NCBI GenBank assembly: GCA_003255025.1
Contig: QANY01005532.1
Span: 248,001 to 312,000, forward strand
Source of the DNA: Datisca glomerata
Taxonomy: Eukaryota > Streptophyta > Magnoliopsida > Cucurbitales > Datiscaceae
Direction: 5' to 3'
Length of the DNA: 64,000 nt
In this document: piece after piece, positions 35,760-45,774 of the stretch
Layout of the letters: every line of letters begins with the position of its first letter
Position numbering within the stretch: position 1 is the stretch's first letter
Translations under genes and position numbers: made by a program
Notes under the pieces: generated by a model
The model's database searches: none
What the model was told of the DNA's origin: nothing
What the model saw: the letters and a program-made list of their open reading frames with translations, nothing else

Positions 35760-36283
35760 ACAATAGCGTAAGCAGACACATTGGGCAAATACAATTATGA
35801 TATGGTTAGACATACAATAGCGTTTTTAAAACGCTATAGAAATGTTTTAACAGTTTTAAAAAACGCTGTAAAAAGTTTTTTTCAAACTCTATCATACACT
35901 TTTAATAGCGTTTATAAAACGCTGTAAAAGGTTGTCATTGCGCTTGGTATGTTTATAACAACGTTTAACAAACTCTATTGAAATCTTTCGATAGCGTTTT
36001 TGAAACGCTATAGAAAGTTTTTTATAGCATTTCATAAACGTTGTTATAAGCGTACCAAGTGCAATGACACTCTTTCTATAGCGTTTAAAAACACTATCGA
36101 AAGGTTACAGTAGTATTTTATAAAACGCTATTAAAAGTGGTTATGATAACCTTTTTTCATAGCAGTAGAAAAATGCTATCGTAGGATCAGACTTTTCATA
36201 ACGCTGGCTGACATAGCGTTACGAATCACACTACGAAAACCCTATGATAGCATTTCTTGACCAAAGCTTTTTTTATTGTAGTG
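35760..36283. repeat. right CACTA terminal and subterminal repeats
   Basis: About twelve ATAGCGTTTT/AAAACGCTAT units in both orientations, then the end GACCAAAGC(T)nATTGTAGTG. Its reverse complement aligns with the left end (CACTACAA, GCTATCATAGGGTTTTC). It is followed by GGTGGT, which does not repeat the left flank. Confidence 0.9.
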
Positions 36284-37010
36284 GGTGGTTAAAAGAAATT
36301 CCCTTTGATGTAAACTTTTGACTACCCTGTGTAAAAAATTAGTCTACTGTTGAAAAACAAGTTTGCTATTGAACAAACAAGGAGTTTTCTGAGTACACAC
36401 TGTTTCACAATGTAAATAGATTATTTACCATTCCTAAAGAAGAATCCAATTTTTTTACCTAATTTTACTTGTGATTTTTTTTGTCGTTCTACTTCCCTTA
36501 TTTCTCCTTCCCTTGTAAAGTATTTTCCTCCACCTAGATCTAGATATATGATGATTTTTTCTCTATCTTGATTTAGTTTTATGATGGTTTTCCTCCATTG
36601 ATCTAGATCTATTATTTTCATTTGATAGTGTTCATTTTATGGATGTTTCAATATATCTATCCTTTATTTTACATCTACAAGTTTTGGATGTTGATTGTGT
36701 CAGATCTTTCATCCGATAATTTAAAAGAATTTACTTCAACTGGTTTCAGTCAGACAAGTTTTTTTGGGTGATAGAAGTACTTTGAACGAGTCAAAATGAA
36801 GAGTTCTATATTATCCTCACAGTTCATTCAGTTGGTTTTCACTATTATGGCTGATTGATATATTTTCATTATTAACCTTTTCTGCTAACCTTTGATATTT
36901 GAGTTATTTTTTTTGTTGTAAATATTTATTTCTTGTTCTTTGTATCTGATATATACTCCTTTTCTTGGTATGACAAAAAAACTAGGGAGAATGACAAGAA
37001 TGACCCTAAA
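36284..37010. other. unassigned AT-rich DNA
   Basis: No recognisable ORF, terminal repeat or RNA gene. It does not continue the copia integrase that lies left of the CACTA composite. Confidence 0.5.
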
Positions 37011-37176
37011 ATAAAGTCCATGAGCAAAAATGACCCGCCAATTTAATAGTATGCGTAAATGATCATTTTTAAATTAGGAAGTTTTAAGTTAGTCATTGAC
37101 TTACTATTTTATCTTTTCACTTTTGTAATCATAAAGAGTAACTTTCTATCACTTTTGTTTCTTTTTCTTATGTATG

Positions 37177-37291
37177 CTTATGGTATTTTCACACTTCTTT
37201 TAAATAATTTCCTTTAAAATGCATTATACCCAAAAAACTATATATTCATTTTTCTTTATGCGTCGCCTCCTTCCTCTCTCTCTCTCCCTCC

Positions 37292-37326
<35 letters not shown>

Positions 37327-37815
37327 TATCTCTCTCTATCTCCATCCATGTTTCATTTTTTCGTGAAAAAATGTAAAAACGGGGTGGGAGAGCCTCACAC
37401 CCATTACTCGTTCAATTGCATCTATCTTATCAATAAGTAAACATATAGTTTCCTTGTCATTAACAAATTATTTGTTTACTATTATTTGACATTCTAATGT
37501 ATCATATTTTTCATCATTCTCTTATCTTTGTTGTACGTTGTCCAAAAGATAGATATCATCTTCAGTTTTACAGTCAATCATCTTTGTAGACTAAAAAGAA
37601 ATAAATTGTTCACGACCTCCTGCTAAGTAAATAGATTAACGATAATTAAACAATACATTTAATTATTTTAATTTGAGAAAAATAACTTGTAAACTAAACC
37701 AAGAACATAAATTTTTTTTAATATTTCCGCAGATTTATTGTAGATTGGACAAATTTTTTTGACGCAAGTTGATCAAGTTTGAGTAGAATTTGTAAAAATA
37801 CATAAACGAACATAA
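37177..37815. mobile_element. insertion in the left inverted repeat, with CT microsatellite
   Basis: It separates the two parts of the left inverted repeat. Its edges read TTTCTTATGT and, at the other side, ACATAAGAAA, a 10-base inverted pair. A (CT)n/(TCTA)n tract lies at 37269-37345. No ORF is convincing; the one covering the tract only translates the microsatellite. The element class is unknown. Confidence 0.5.
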
Positions 37816-38127
37816 GAAATAAGGGAAAATTACACTTTTGTTCCTCAAACTCTTTGTAATAGATACTTTAAACTATAAACTATAAAATGTTACAGTTTAA
37901 ACCTAAACTACTTGAAACTCACAGTTATTACCGTCAAAGTAGCTTCATCTATTCCTCGTTAGTTTTTATCAAAACGCCGTCATTTTTAATAGTCAAAACG
38001 ATGCCATTTTAAATAGTCATGGAAAATCTTTTTCAATTAACAAACACACCTAATATCAAAACCTAAATCCTTTTCCCCATTCCCCATTCCCGTGAAACAA
38101 TTTTTCATTCCAAATGGAATGAAAAAT

Positions 38128-38423
38128 GGAGTGGTGGAGCTGTTCTTGTCACAGGGATGTGCGACGTCTCTGGAGGCGCAGATGTTGAATTGAGACTAGG
38201 GAGAGGGGATTTTGAACTGGCTCGTGGTTGTTCTGTCTTACCATGTGGGGATTACTGGGATTATATGGGGTGGAAGGATCCTTACGGTTCGAGCGTGTGG
38301 ATCGTCAAGCAAAAGTCGTACGTGGAGGCATTGAGTTTGGACATCATGTTTACACCACAGGTGGTGATTCAAGGGAGAATTCAGTGTATTGGGAATGATG
38401 AGAATGGGGAATGCGGGCAGGAT
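38128..38423 (+). pseudogene. captured DUF1223 (thioredoxin-like) gene fragment
   Basis: Reading across frames gives, in order, GVVELFLSQGCATSLEAQ, then LRLGRGDFELA, then VVVLSYHV, then DYWDYMGWKDPYGSS, VKQKSYVEAL, MFTPQVVIQGRIQCIGND. That is the order of the conserved blocks of DUF1223 proteins (start VVELFTSQGC, then DYWD..GWKD, then TPQ.VV.GR). At least three frame changes are needed, so it is a decayed piece. The sequence is GC-richer than its surroundings and contains no intron. It sits exactly between the two inverted repeats, which fits a gene fragment carried by a Mutator-like (Pack-MULE) element. Confidence 0.78.
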
Positions 38424-38859
38424 TAGGGTTTTAGTATATTTGAGGGGTTTTGGTAAACGAAAAATGTTATCCATGATTATTTAAAAACACATGGTTTTGA
38501 TTATTAAAAATGACATCGTTTTAATAAAAATTAACGAAAATTGATATAGCTACTTTGAAGGTTATAACTGTGAGTTTTAATTTAGGGTTAAAACTATAAT
38601 GTTTCATAGTTTTAGAGTTTAAAGTGTTTATTATTAATAGTTTGAGAAATAAAAATGTAATTTTCCCAAGAAAAAAAATAAAAATGATAGGAAGTTACTC
38701 TTGATAGTTACAAAACAAGTGTAATGGTAAAATAATAAGTCCATAACTAACTTAAAGCTCCCTAAAATTTAAAATGACGGATTTTACATATACGCGTATA
38801 AAATGATCATTCTTGCATGTAAATTAATAAAAAGAGGCAGGCACCTACTACAATTTTAA

Positions 38860-39170
38860 CGAGAAACTGACGAAGTTACTTGGAAAGTTATAACTGTGAG
38901 TTAAGATAGTCTAGAGTTAAAACTGTAATGTTTTATAATTTAGGATTTAAAATGTCTATTACAAATAGTTTGAGTAACAAAAGTGTAATTTTTCTAAGAT
39001 AAAAAATAAAAGATAGAAAATTACTCTAAATGGTTGCAAAACAAATAAAATGGTAAAATAGTAAGTTCCTAATTAACTTAAAACTTCATAAACTTAAAAA
39101 AATTATTTTTACACATATTTATACATAAACATATGAATAATCATTATTTCTTGTATATAAATTAATAAAA
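38860..39170. repeat. additional copy of the Mutator-like inverted repeat
   Basis: Sequence from about 38860 (AACGAGAAACTGACGAAGTTACTTGGAAAG region) to 39150 repeats the right inverted repeat A then B in the same orientation as 38520-38820, with more differences. It lies about 270 bp upstream of the host gene start. A lone inverted repeat, or the end of an overlapping element, is likely. Confidence 0.75.
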
Positions 39171-39432
39171 TAGAGCCTTAAATTTGAGAAAAAAACTAGT
39201 CTTGCAAACTTGAATCTAACTCAAGCTAAACGGCCTCACAAAGGCCAGTATCATCCTCGAAGTCAAGCTTGGCCCAACTTCAAATTCTCTTCTTCTTCAA
39301 AGCCTCCTGGAAAGAGTTTCAAAAAAAAAAAAAAAAACCCGCCTGTAAAGGAGCTCGACTAGAACTTAAGTTCTATTCCAATTTCCACCGCAGGTGCAGG
39401 CCAAGTCCAACGAATCGAGCAGCAAGACCACC

Positions 39433-42146
39433 ATGATTAGCGTTCTTGCTCAGGTAAAATCAATCACCATTCATCAATCTCGTAAAGACAGAGAGATATT
39501 TCTGGTTTTCAGTTTTTCTCTCTTCGAATTTGAGTATTTATTCTTTTTATTAGAATTGGTTTGTATTTTTGCAGGAACGGCTACTTGGCGCTGCACTTGG
39601 TAGCATATTCACCGGAATCATTGTATTTGAGCAGCGAAAAAGCGTCTATAAGTCCATTTCGGATAATCATCCTAATATGCGTGCTCAATCCCAGGTATTC
39701 AATTTTATTCCTGTTTTTGGAGACCTATAATTGATAAGTCTGCCCCACGTCGTTTGCACATTCCTCATAAATTTCAATATTTTACTATTTGTGCTATTTT
39801 AGCCCTCTTTTAGTCTTAGAGTCTGCTGTATATTTCGTAGCATTCTCTTAGTTTCCATTTTCCCTCGTGTATGATCTTTAAAGTTGAGGATAGAAGCTGA
39901 ATTTTCAATGGCCGATGAGCATTAGTAGTTCGTTAGATCTTTGCACGAGCTTGCTGTGACTATGTTGGGAAATGGAATCAGGAATGACACAGGAAGTTTT
40001 GTAAAAATAAAGGAAACTTTAAAATTACCTTGTATTCTTCGAATAACAACAGGAAGGAGCTTTAGCGTTTATATTCTTTTCCTCATATTACTTGTGGTTA
40101 TTAGCGAAAGAGAAGCTTACCGGCAGTTGTTCGAGAAAACCATTAGTGCGTATAAAAAACTACCATGTGCTAATGTATGATAATGATGATTAATGTACAT
40201 AATGTTTGATTGCTTCTTCAGCCTCATATTGACCCTGATCAAAATTTATATGCAACCAAAGTCTAGAGCATGAGTAATATAACTGATAAAAAATAAATAC
40301 AGGAAAACTTGTGGTATTATGATATGTTTGCGGTGGAAATGTGTTCAAATGTTTATGAAACTCCTAATTCACTGAAGTTTTTGGAAAGTTATATGTAGTG
40401 TTCGTATTCAAGAAGCTTGCTGGTTTACATTGCCTTTCCCGTTTGAAAAATGTGAGATTTACAGTTGAAGGCACTACATTAGGAACCCAGACGTGCCTTA
40501 ATGAACTCCCTTCTTAAACACTTCATCTGGGAACTTATTTATCAATATCTGTCCACCCCTCTGTGAATCATTTAGGAAAGGGAACAAAGATGGGGTTGTC
40601 AGATTACTAAATTGGAAGGTGGAAGAGAAGATTTGTAACCAAATTGGAGGTGGAGAAGGGGCTTCACGATAATGGTTGGGATTCCAATTTGGCTCGAAAC
40701 TCCTCTTGTTGTAGTCCTTGGAAGTTTATCTCTCAAGGTACTCATCTTTTCTCCAGTCATGTTTCTTATAAGCTTGGTAGGGGGATAGAATTTTATTTTG
40801 GGAGGATTCGTGGATTCCCCCTACTCCCTTCACTATTATTTTCCCTAGGCTTTATTGTGTTTCCAAGCTTCATAATGCCCCCATCAGTTTATTTTGGTCT
40901 TCTCAAGAGTCAGCGTGGAACTTCAATTTCTTTACAAATCTCAATGATAGAGAGTCCCAAGAGTTGGCTTCCATTCTTGTTTCTCTCAAGTTTGTTAATG
41001 CTTTTCCTAATATCCCCGATTGGAAAGTGTGGTCGTTGGATAGTTCGGGCATCTTAACTTGCAATTCTTTCTTTTCCTCTCTTATCTCTTCTCGTAATAG
41101 CCACAACTCCTCAAGTGGGTGGGTTTCTCACCATCTTAAGCTGATATGGAAAGCTAACATTCCTAGGAAATATCAGTTCTTTTGTCGTTTTCTCGGCCAT
41201 CATAAGATCAATACCCTTGATTTAATACAGAAGCGGCAACCGACATGGCTTTGTCTCCCTCTATTTGCTCTTTTGCTATTGGTTTTTGGCATCTATTGAT
41301 GTTGAACCTTCAGTTCAGCTTGGTGTTTCAGAGGAATGTGGACATCCTTTTTGGTGAAGTTTTTCTGTTGAAGCCTCCCAGGAAGCTCAAGATTTTGTGG
41401 TACACCGGGATAGTTACTGTTTTATGGTACCTTTGGTCGGAAAATAATGCAAGGATTTTTAAGATGTTTTGGAGGAGATCGATTCACTTTATGGTTTGTC
41501 TTTGGCTATCTAACACTTTGGAGTTTAAGATTTTTCCTTTGTTTTTCATTAATTCAGACTGAGCTGCCGTTTGTATAGACTGATTATAGAATTTTTGGCG
41601 TTCCGTGTGGATTGCTTATCCTTTGAACTGTTTTCTTGTACTTCTTGTTATCAATACAAACTTGTTTCTTACGAAAAAATAGATGGGATTGTCATCTATC
41701 CGAAATAGTTAACCTTTAGTTCATGTAGGAGGTTGGTATTCCACTCTGACTGAGTTTTGACACTGTATAGTCGTATGCTATTTCTCATTGCTTTTATCAG
41801 CATCAAACTATATTTCATTCCATTAAACTTTCGTCTCAGTTTCCTATGATCTTTAGAAGACTTAAGAAAAATGGGAGGAAAATACACCTGGCTGTACCAT
41901 CTTACAAATATCGGATACAACAATTATCCTCTTTAAATTGTATTACCATTTTCATTTTCTTTAAATTGTATAACCATTTTCCGGTGAATATTGTTGAATA
42001 TAATGGTTTCAGCATTGAATCTCTTCCAGATTAAAGAACCCATATTTGGAAAGAAATCTCGCTCAGAGTTTGCACACCTATGGAACAGAGCTGTGGACCA
42101 GACATTTGGACCTGTGATCGAGGCTCTTAGTTCACGTGGATGGTAG
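39433..42146 (+). CDS. small conserved plant protein of unknown function, three exons
   Basis: The ATG at 39433 opens a 7-codon exon (39433-39453, MISVLAQ) followed by GTAAAA. Exon 2 is 39575-39694 (after TTTTTGCAG, before GTATTC) and exon 3 is 42030-42146 (after CTCTTCCAG, ending TAG). The joined product is 85 residues. Exon 2 starts with a small hydrophobic segment with a Gly pattern (LLGAALGSIFTGIIVF) that could cross a membrane, then basic and polar residues. Exon 3 has EPIFGKKSRSEF and ends ALSSRGW. Phases fit, with no stop in any exon. I recall similar unnamed plant proteins of about 80 residues but know no function. Intron 2 (about 2.3 kb) holds a LINE fragment. The upstream region (39180-39430) has a poly-A run at 39320-39338. 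Confidence 0.78.
40570..41680 (+). pseudogene. LINE (non-LTR) 3' fragment with zf-RVT domain, in intron 2
   Basis: Plus-strand frames read a LINE C-terminal region: NGWDSNLARNSSCCSPWKFI, YKLGRGIEFYF followed in a shifted frame by WEDSWIPPTPF, then the zinc-binding reverse-transcriptase domain (FPNIPDWKVWSLDSSGI, LIWKANIPRKYQFFCRFLGH). The 3' end has TTCTTGTACTTCTTGTTATCAATACAAACTT and a short A-rich tail (ACGAAAAAATAG) near 41680, typical of plant LINE ends. The reverse transcriptase and endonuclease are missing (5' truncated). It lies in the sense direction inside intron 2 of the small host gene. Confidence 0.85.
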
Positions 42147-42149
42147 TAT

Positions 42150-43370
42150 TGTTTCACCTTATATCACTACAAATGGATTAATATCTCTCTTATGGTGAAG
42201 TGCGTACATGTAACATCTTACCCACATTCATTATCTTTTGACATGTTTTGACTTGAGGAGTGGAATCCTGGAAAACCAGCCAAGATTTTTAGATACCCCT
42301 ACATAATGTTACATTCCCTTGTTCAGCACAAAAAAGTTTATCATAAAATGTTACATTCCCTTTATAGGAGCTTTTGCTTCTCTATATTACTCTAATTTAG
42401 ATGCCTGACGTGGTCGTATATTGTTGAATCTGTGTGGCGATGCTCTGGTAAGACAATCTAGTTTTTATGAGTGTCTGGATAAGTGAAGTCCACCCATAAT
42501 ACTCTGAATCAGGATCTTTAATTTATTATTACCATTTGAGTTGCTTTTTTGGCTCTGAAAGTTTTTATGCTTTTGTATTTTCCGTATTTCTTAACTTATT
42601 AACCGTAGGAGTAAGATTGATCAGACATAACCCCTAAGCTAAGATAGATTGTAACTAATTAATCAATCTAAAGGCTAAGATCAGGATACTTGGTTCAACT
42701 AATTAATCAATCTAAAGGCTAAGATCAGGATAATTGGTTCAACTAATTGATCCTAGGTTAATTCGAGATGACAGAGTTGATCAAATATTGGGGTAGGTTT
42801 AGATTAAACTAACATGAAACATAATTGGTTAGCTATCCCCAAGGTATGATCAAGTCGATATAAAGGAAACAATGAATTGATCCAAAAGACGAACTGATCC
42901 GACAAAAGTTTGAACTGGCCCGACGACACAAATAACTTGACTATGGCAGCTCAATCAATACTTGGTTTTTCCGGTTTATTTGAACATCCTAGGTCATCCT
43001 TGTGATTGATAGAGACCAAATTCTTAAGACTGTTAAAGCTTACAAAAGGATGGGATTTGGTGATTTCATTGTAGATTCAATTAAGGAGAGGTATCAGCAA
43101 AAGTTTATGCAATCATGATGTTTAGAATATTTTAACGATGAAACAAGCTTTTTGCTAATAATGAATGACCCATTTCTGGAGTCTAATCCTACTAATAATT
43201 TTTACATTGGACAAAACTTAGAGGTTTTCTTTGTATTAATTTATCCTCCGCTCAAAACATTTGGGTAAAGAATGTTGTTCTAAAGGTTGAAGACTGTACA
43301 ATGGTAATTTGATATCGCTATCAATGAGTTCATACTCTAAGGGTGCCCTCAAGGAATTCATTATGGTGGA
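42150..43370. other. downstream non-coding DNA with a 44-bp tandem repeat
   Basis: Bases 42653-42696 and 42697-42740 are direct repeats of 44 bp (AACTAATTAATCAATCTAAAGGCTAAG start), with a third partial unit from 42741. The remaining sequence has no recognisable ORF. The first 100-200 bases should contain the host gene's 3' untranslated region, but no clear polyadenylation signal stands out. Confidence 0.6.
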
Positions 43371-43700
43371 TTTCGCCCGTGAGGTTTTAGTCACGGTGCA
43401 TTTTGGGGTCAAGGCGCATTTCTGGGTCACAGTGCATTCTAGTTGCGACATTCTGGTCACAGTGCATTCTGATGCCATGACGCGTTGGGTCACGCCTTTT
43501 GGTCATGGCGCATGGCACATTTTGGTCATGACGCATTTTACTCATGGCCATTTTGGTCACAGCGCCTTGTGGTCACAACGGGTTTTGGTTATGGCGCGTT
43601 TGATCGTGACAAATTTCGGTGATGGCGCCTTGTTATCACGGCATGTTTTGGTTATGACACGTTTGGTTGAGGTGAATTTTGTCTTCGAGGCTTCATCGCG
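43370..43700 (+). repeat. degenerate GC-rich minisatellite (TTTTGGTCAYGGCGC)
   Basis: About fourteen imperfect units of roughly 20-24 bp share the core TTTTGGTCA(C/T)(G/A)(G/A)(C/T)GC. The block is open for 153 codons (43309-43770), but the peptide is just the repeat translated (VTVHF, HFGHSAL, LVMARL). No homologous protein comes to mind. Its GC content is clearly above its neighbours. Confidence 0.75.
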
Positions 43701-43789
43701 TCGATGTCCCTCTCCCAATGCATCGAGGCGATATTTTCATCAAGACTTAAATGGTGAAATTGTTTGTTAGACAATTGAAGATATATTAT

Positions 43790-44460
43790 GATCAATACTC
43801 ATTAACCTCATTGTACTATCTATATTATATTATGTGTATTATTGTGTCTCAACCATCAAATCAAGTGACAAAAACTTGGATGAACTCTTGCTGAGAACGT
43901 TTTGGAGGTCGTGGCCTGATAGGATTAGGACGAGGTGACGCGATATTGGAAAGGTCATCATTTCTCTAATATGTCCACTTTGGGAGACATAGATGTGCCA
44001 ACTTCTCACCTAGAGAAGGGACCAGTACCCATAAGAACCCTTTTGGGGTGATTTCGGGAGTGATGTTTCCATGTCTAATCAATATAGCTCGCCTCCTAAA
44101 TCCTTCCTCATATCGTGGTGGATGCCATCAACCTGCAGCGTATCATGGCGATTGGACGCACGCGAGATTCCCTTAACCATTTCTAGCATGATCAGTACTA
44201 GAGACGGTTAAGATTAATTAAGACCTACGTAACTAATCACGAGATTAGTTACGATGGTTCCCACATGTCATATATAAATAGAGACATTCTGTCACATTCA
44301 TGAGGATTCATGTATTTTCCTAACCCACCACATTACACTTGAGCATTTTGTCACCATCTGTTGGTTGACCTTCGTGCTTGTCCTTCACCCCAGGCGTTCT
44401 TCTCCACATTCTCAGGCAACCCTTATTCGCTGGCTCCGACTAGATTACTTCCCCTTAACC
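43790..44460 (+). mobile_element. LTR-like promoter block with palindrome and TATA box
   Basis: GC-richer sequence with a perfect 10-base inverted repeat GTAACTAATC-ACGA-GATTAGTTAC (44229-44252). A TATA box ATATATAAATA (44270-44280) and a pyrimidine-rich leader up to 44460 follow. This arrangement is common in LTRs. No second copy or primer-binding site was found, so it may be a solo LTR or a host promoter whose gene is lost. Confidence 0.4.
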
Positions 44461-44464
44461 CCCT

Positions 44465-45510
44465 CTAATCTTGTACACATGCATGATGAAATCTGTGACT
44501 AGCTGCTCCCTCATGAGAAAGAGCAAAGGCTTTAGTCATTAATGGCGAAGTTATGGGATAACAATGGCGCAAAGACCAATCCGGTCGATGAGACATTGGT
44601 AATGTAATGCTAAGCGAAAGCAAACACCTTTTTGTTCTCGTCTCTTTTTCTTTGCATCTGTAATTTTTTAAAGCTCGAACATTCTGAAGGAACACGGGAG
44701 TAGCAAAAGGAAAAACGGGCAAATGCTGGTTATTTTTTCCTTTTCTTTTTTGAAACTTTCTTTTCATATGTCTGTATTTTTTTCTCACGAAGTACATAGG
44801 GAGACAGCCATGCTGGAATTGATACAAGGTTTAACCACAAAAAATAAAAAAACTTGAACAACTAAGCATTTATCAAACTTATTAAAATTAGAAGAAATAA
44901 GTGTATCATCATGGTAATGCCATGAGAACATATTATACCAAAGCTGAACTTGATTGTTAAAGTCAGAATTAACAAAAGCAATGCCGAAGTCCACCCACCA
45001 AAACCATGTTGAATCCGTAGATTGTTGATGAAAGAATTAGACCTAAATGTGTGCCTTCGAGCCCCATCCACCATCTAAGACGTAAGAACTCACCCACCAC
45101 CGTCAGGCAAAACCCGAGCAGCGGAAGCTAACAGTACAGGAGGCATTGATATTATTTAACTTGCACGGAATTGTTCTAAGACTAACAATACTCCATGTTT
45201 CGAAAAATACCATTGAAAGATTTATGAAATGTTGAAAAACTAAGCAAATTTTACTCCACAAACACTTATCTATGATGCCGAATACAAAGACGTCATCGTA
45301 AAAAGTAGAGTCGCCTTGTTTTTATCTGAAAATTTTATGCCTTTTTTTGTCTAAGTTATAAATTGTATGAAGATTAGGGTGACGGTGTTTAAACATCCAT
45401 AGATATTAACTTGTCGAATGTTGATATAACAAGTCGATTTCGCTAGCCAACAAGGAATACAAAAAAGCATTAGCCTAGTCATGAACCTGAACCCAACTTT
45501 AACCTCAATT
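44465..45510. other. unassigned DNA, possible decayed coding relic on minus strand
   Basis: Minus-strand ORFs at 45074-44862 and 44994-44785 overlap in different frames and show no motif I recognise. A plus-strand or minus-strand gene cannot be supported. The last about 45 bases before 45517 are probably part of the PPR relic described below. Confidence 0.4.
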
Positions 45511-45516
45511 CTTTTT
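45470..45516 (-). pseudogene. PPR-like relic, downstream piece
   Basis: Minus-strand translation next to the copia (LRLKLGSGS, then a stop) resembles the loosely conserved K.PG.SWI part that follows the last PPR motif in PLS-type proteins. It would continue the piece at 50399-50528 if the copia were absent. The similarity is weak and the stop shows decay. Confidence 0.4.
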
Positions 45517-45772
45517 TGAAGAGAAATGTTCTCTCTTTCTTAGTATTAACAATAGAGGAGAAATCCAGAATTATAGATCTGGTTACAATGGTATGAATAC
45601 AGAAAATATTACAAAATAGAATAGTCTAATTAATTCTAAATACTATTTTATATTAATCCTAAAATTTTTGCACATAAGAAAGGAAAGAATAAACAATTGT
45701 CAAATGAATTAAATATGAAATATCTTCCCATCTATAGAACCAGATTTTCTTAGATCTCCGTAATCTTTAACA
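45517..45772 (-). repeat. 3' LTR of minus-strand copia
   Basis: 256 bp, TGAAGAGAAATG...CTTTAACA in plus orientation, closely matching 50147-50398. It adjoins the CCCCCTCAAGCTGG word at 45775, the typical polypurine tract region of copia elements when read on the minus strand. Confidence 0.92.
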
Positions 45773-45774
45773 CT

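Larger units (their letters stand above)
23861..36283. mobile_element. CACTA (En/Spm) transposon composite with inverted halves
   Basis: The left end is CACTACAACA and the right end is its counterpart ATTGTAGTG, the CACTA family's terminal motif. Both ends have long subterminal arrays of GATAGCGTTT/AAACGCTATC words. The left half carries tnpD-type transposase pieces on the minus strand. The right half carries a second set of tnpD pieces and tnpA on the plus strand. Extended sequence (24620-25180 against 34690-35640, and 27179-27690 against 29190-29720) is shared in inverted orientation. The element thus has two outward 3' ends. The flanking triplets do not match (AAA left, GGT right), so the two ends may come from different insertions. 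Confidence 0.85.
37010..38845. mobile_element. Mutator-like element with long terminal inverted repeats and captured gene piece
   Basis: The left side has segment B (about 37035-37175, GTTTTAAGTTAGTCATTGACTT region) and segment A (37826-38030, starting GGGAAAATTACACTTTTG). On the right the reverse complements follow as A (38467-38665) and B (38675-38820). The inverted repeats are thus about 330 bp long and imperfect, as in Mutator-like elements. The left repeat is split between B and A by 37177-37815. The centre holds a DUF1223 fragment. The outermost ends and a 9-base target duplication could not be fixed. No transposase is coded. Confidence 0.7.

Noticed and set aside
37219..37440. ORF with Leu/Ser run
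   Set aside because: It reads the CT microsatellite (37269-37345); the peptide is low complexity.
37815..38675. 9-base duplication AAGAAATAA/AAGAAAAAA beside GGGAAAATTA as the target site of the Mutator-like element
   Set aside because: The inverted similarity continues outside these positions (37035-37175 with 38675-38820), so these bases lie within the repeat, not at its border.
43309..43770. 153-codon plus-strand ORF as a protein gene
   Set aside because: The peptide is the translation of a degenerate minisatellite (VTVHF, HFGHSAL words), with no known motif, no splice or promoter evidence and no homologue that I recognise.
44785..45074. Hydrophobic minus-strand ORFs as a membrane protein gene
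   Set aside because: Two frames overlap with no start context, no intron borders and no recognisable family.
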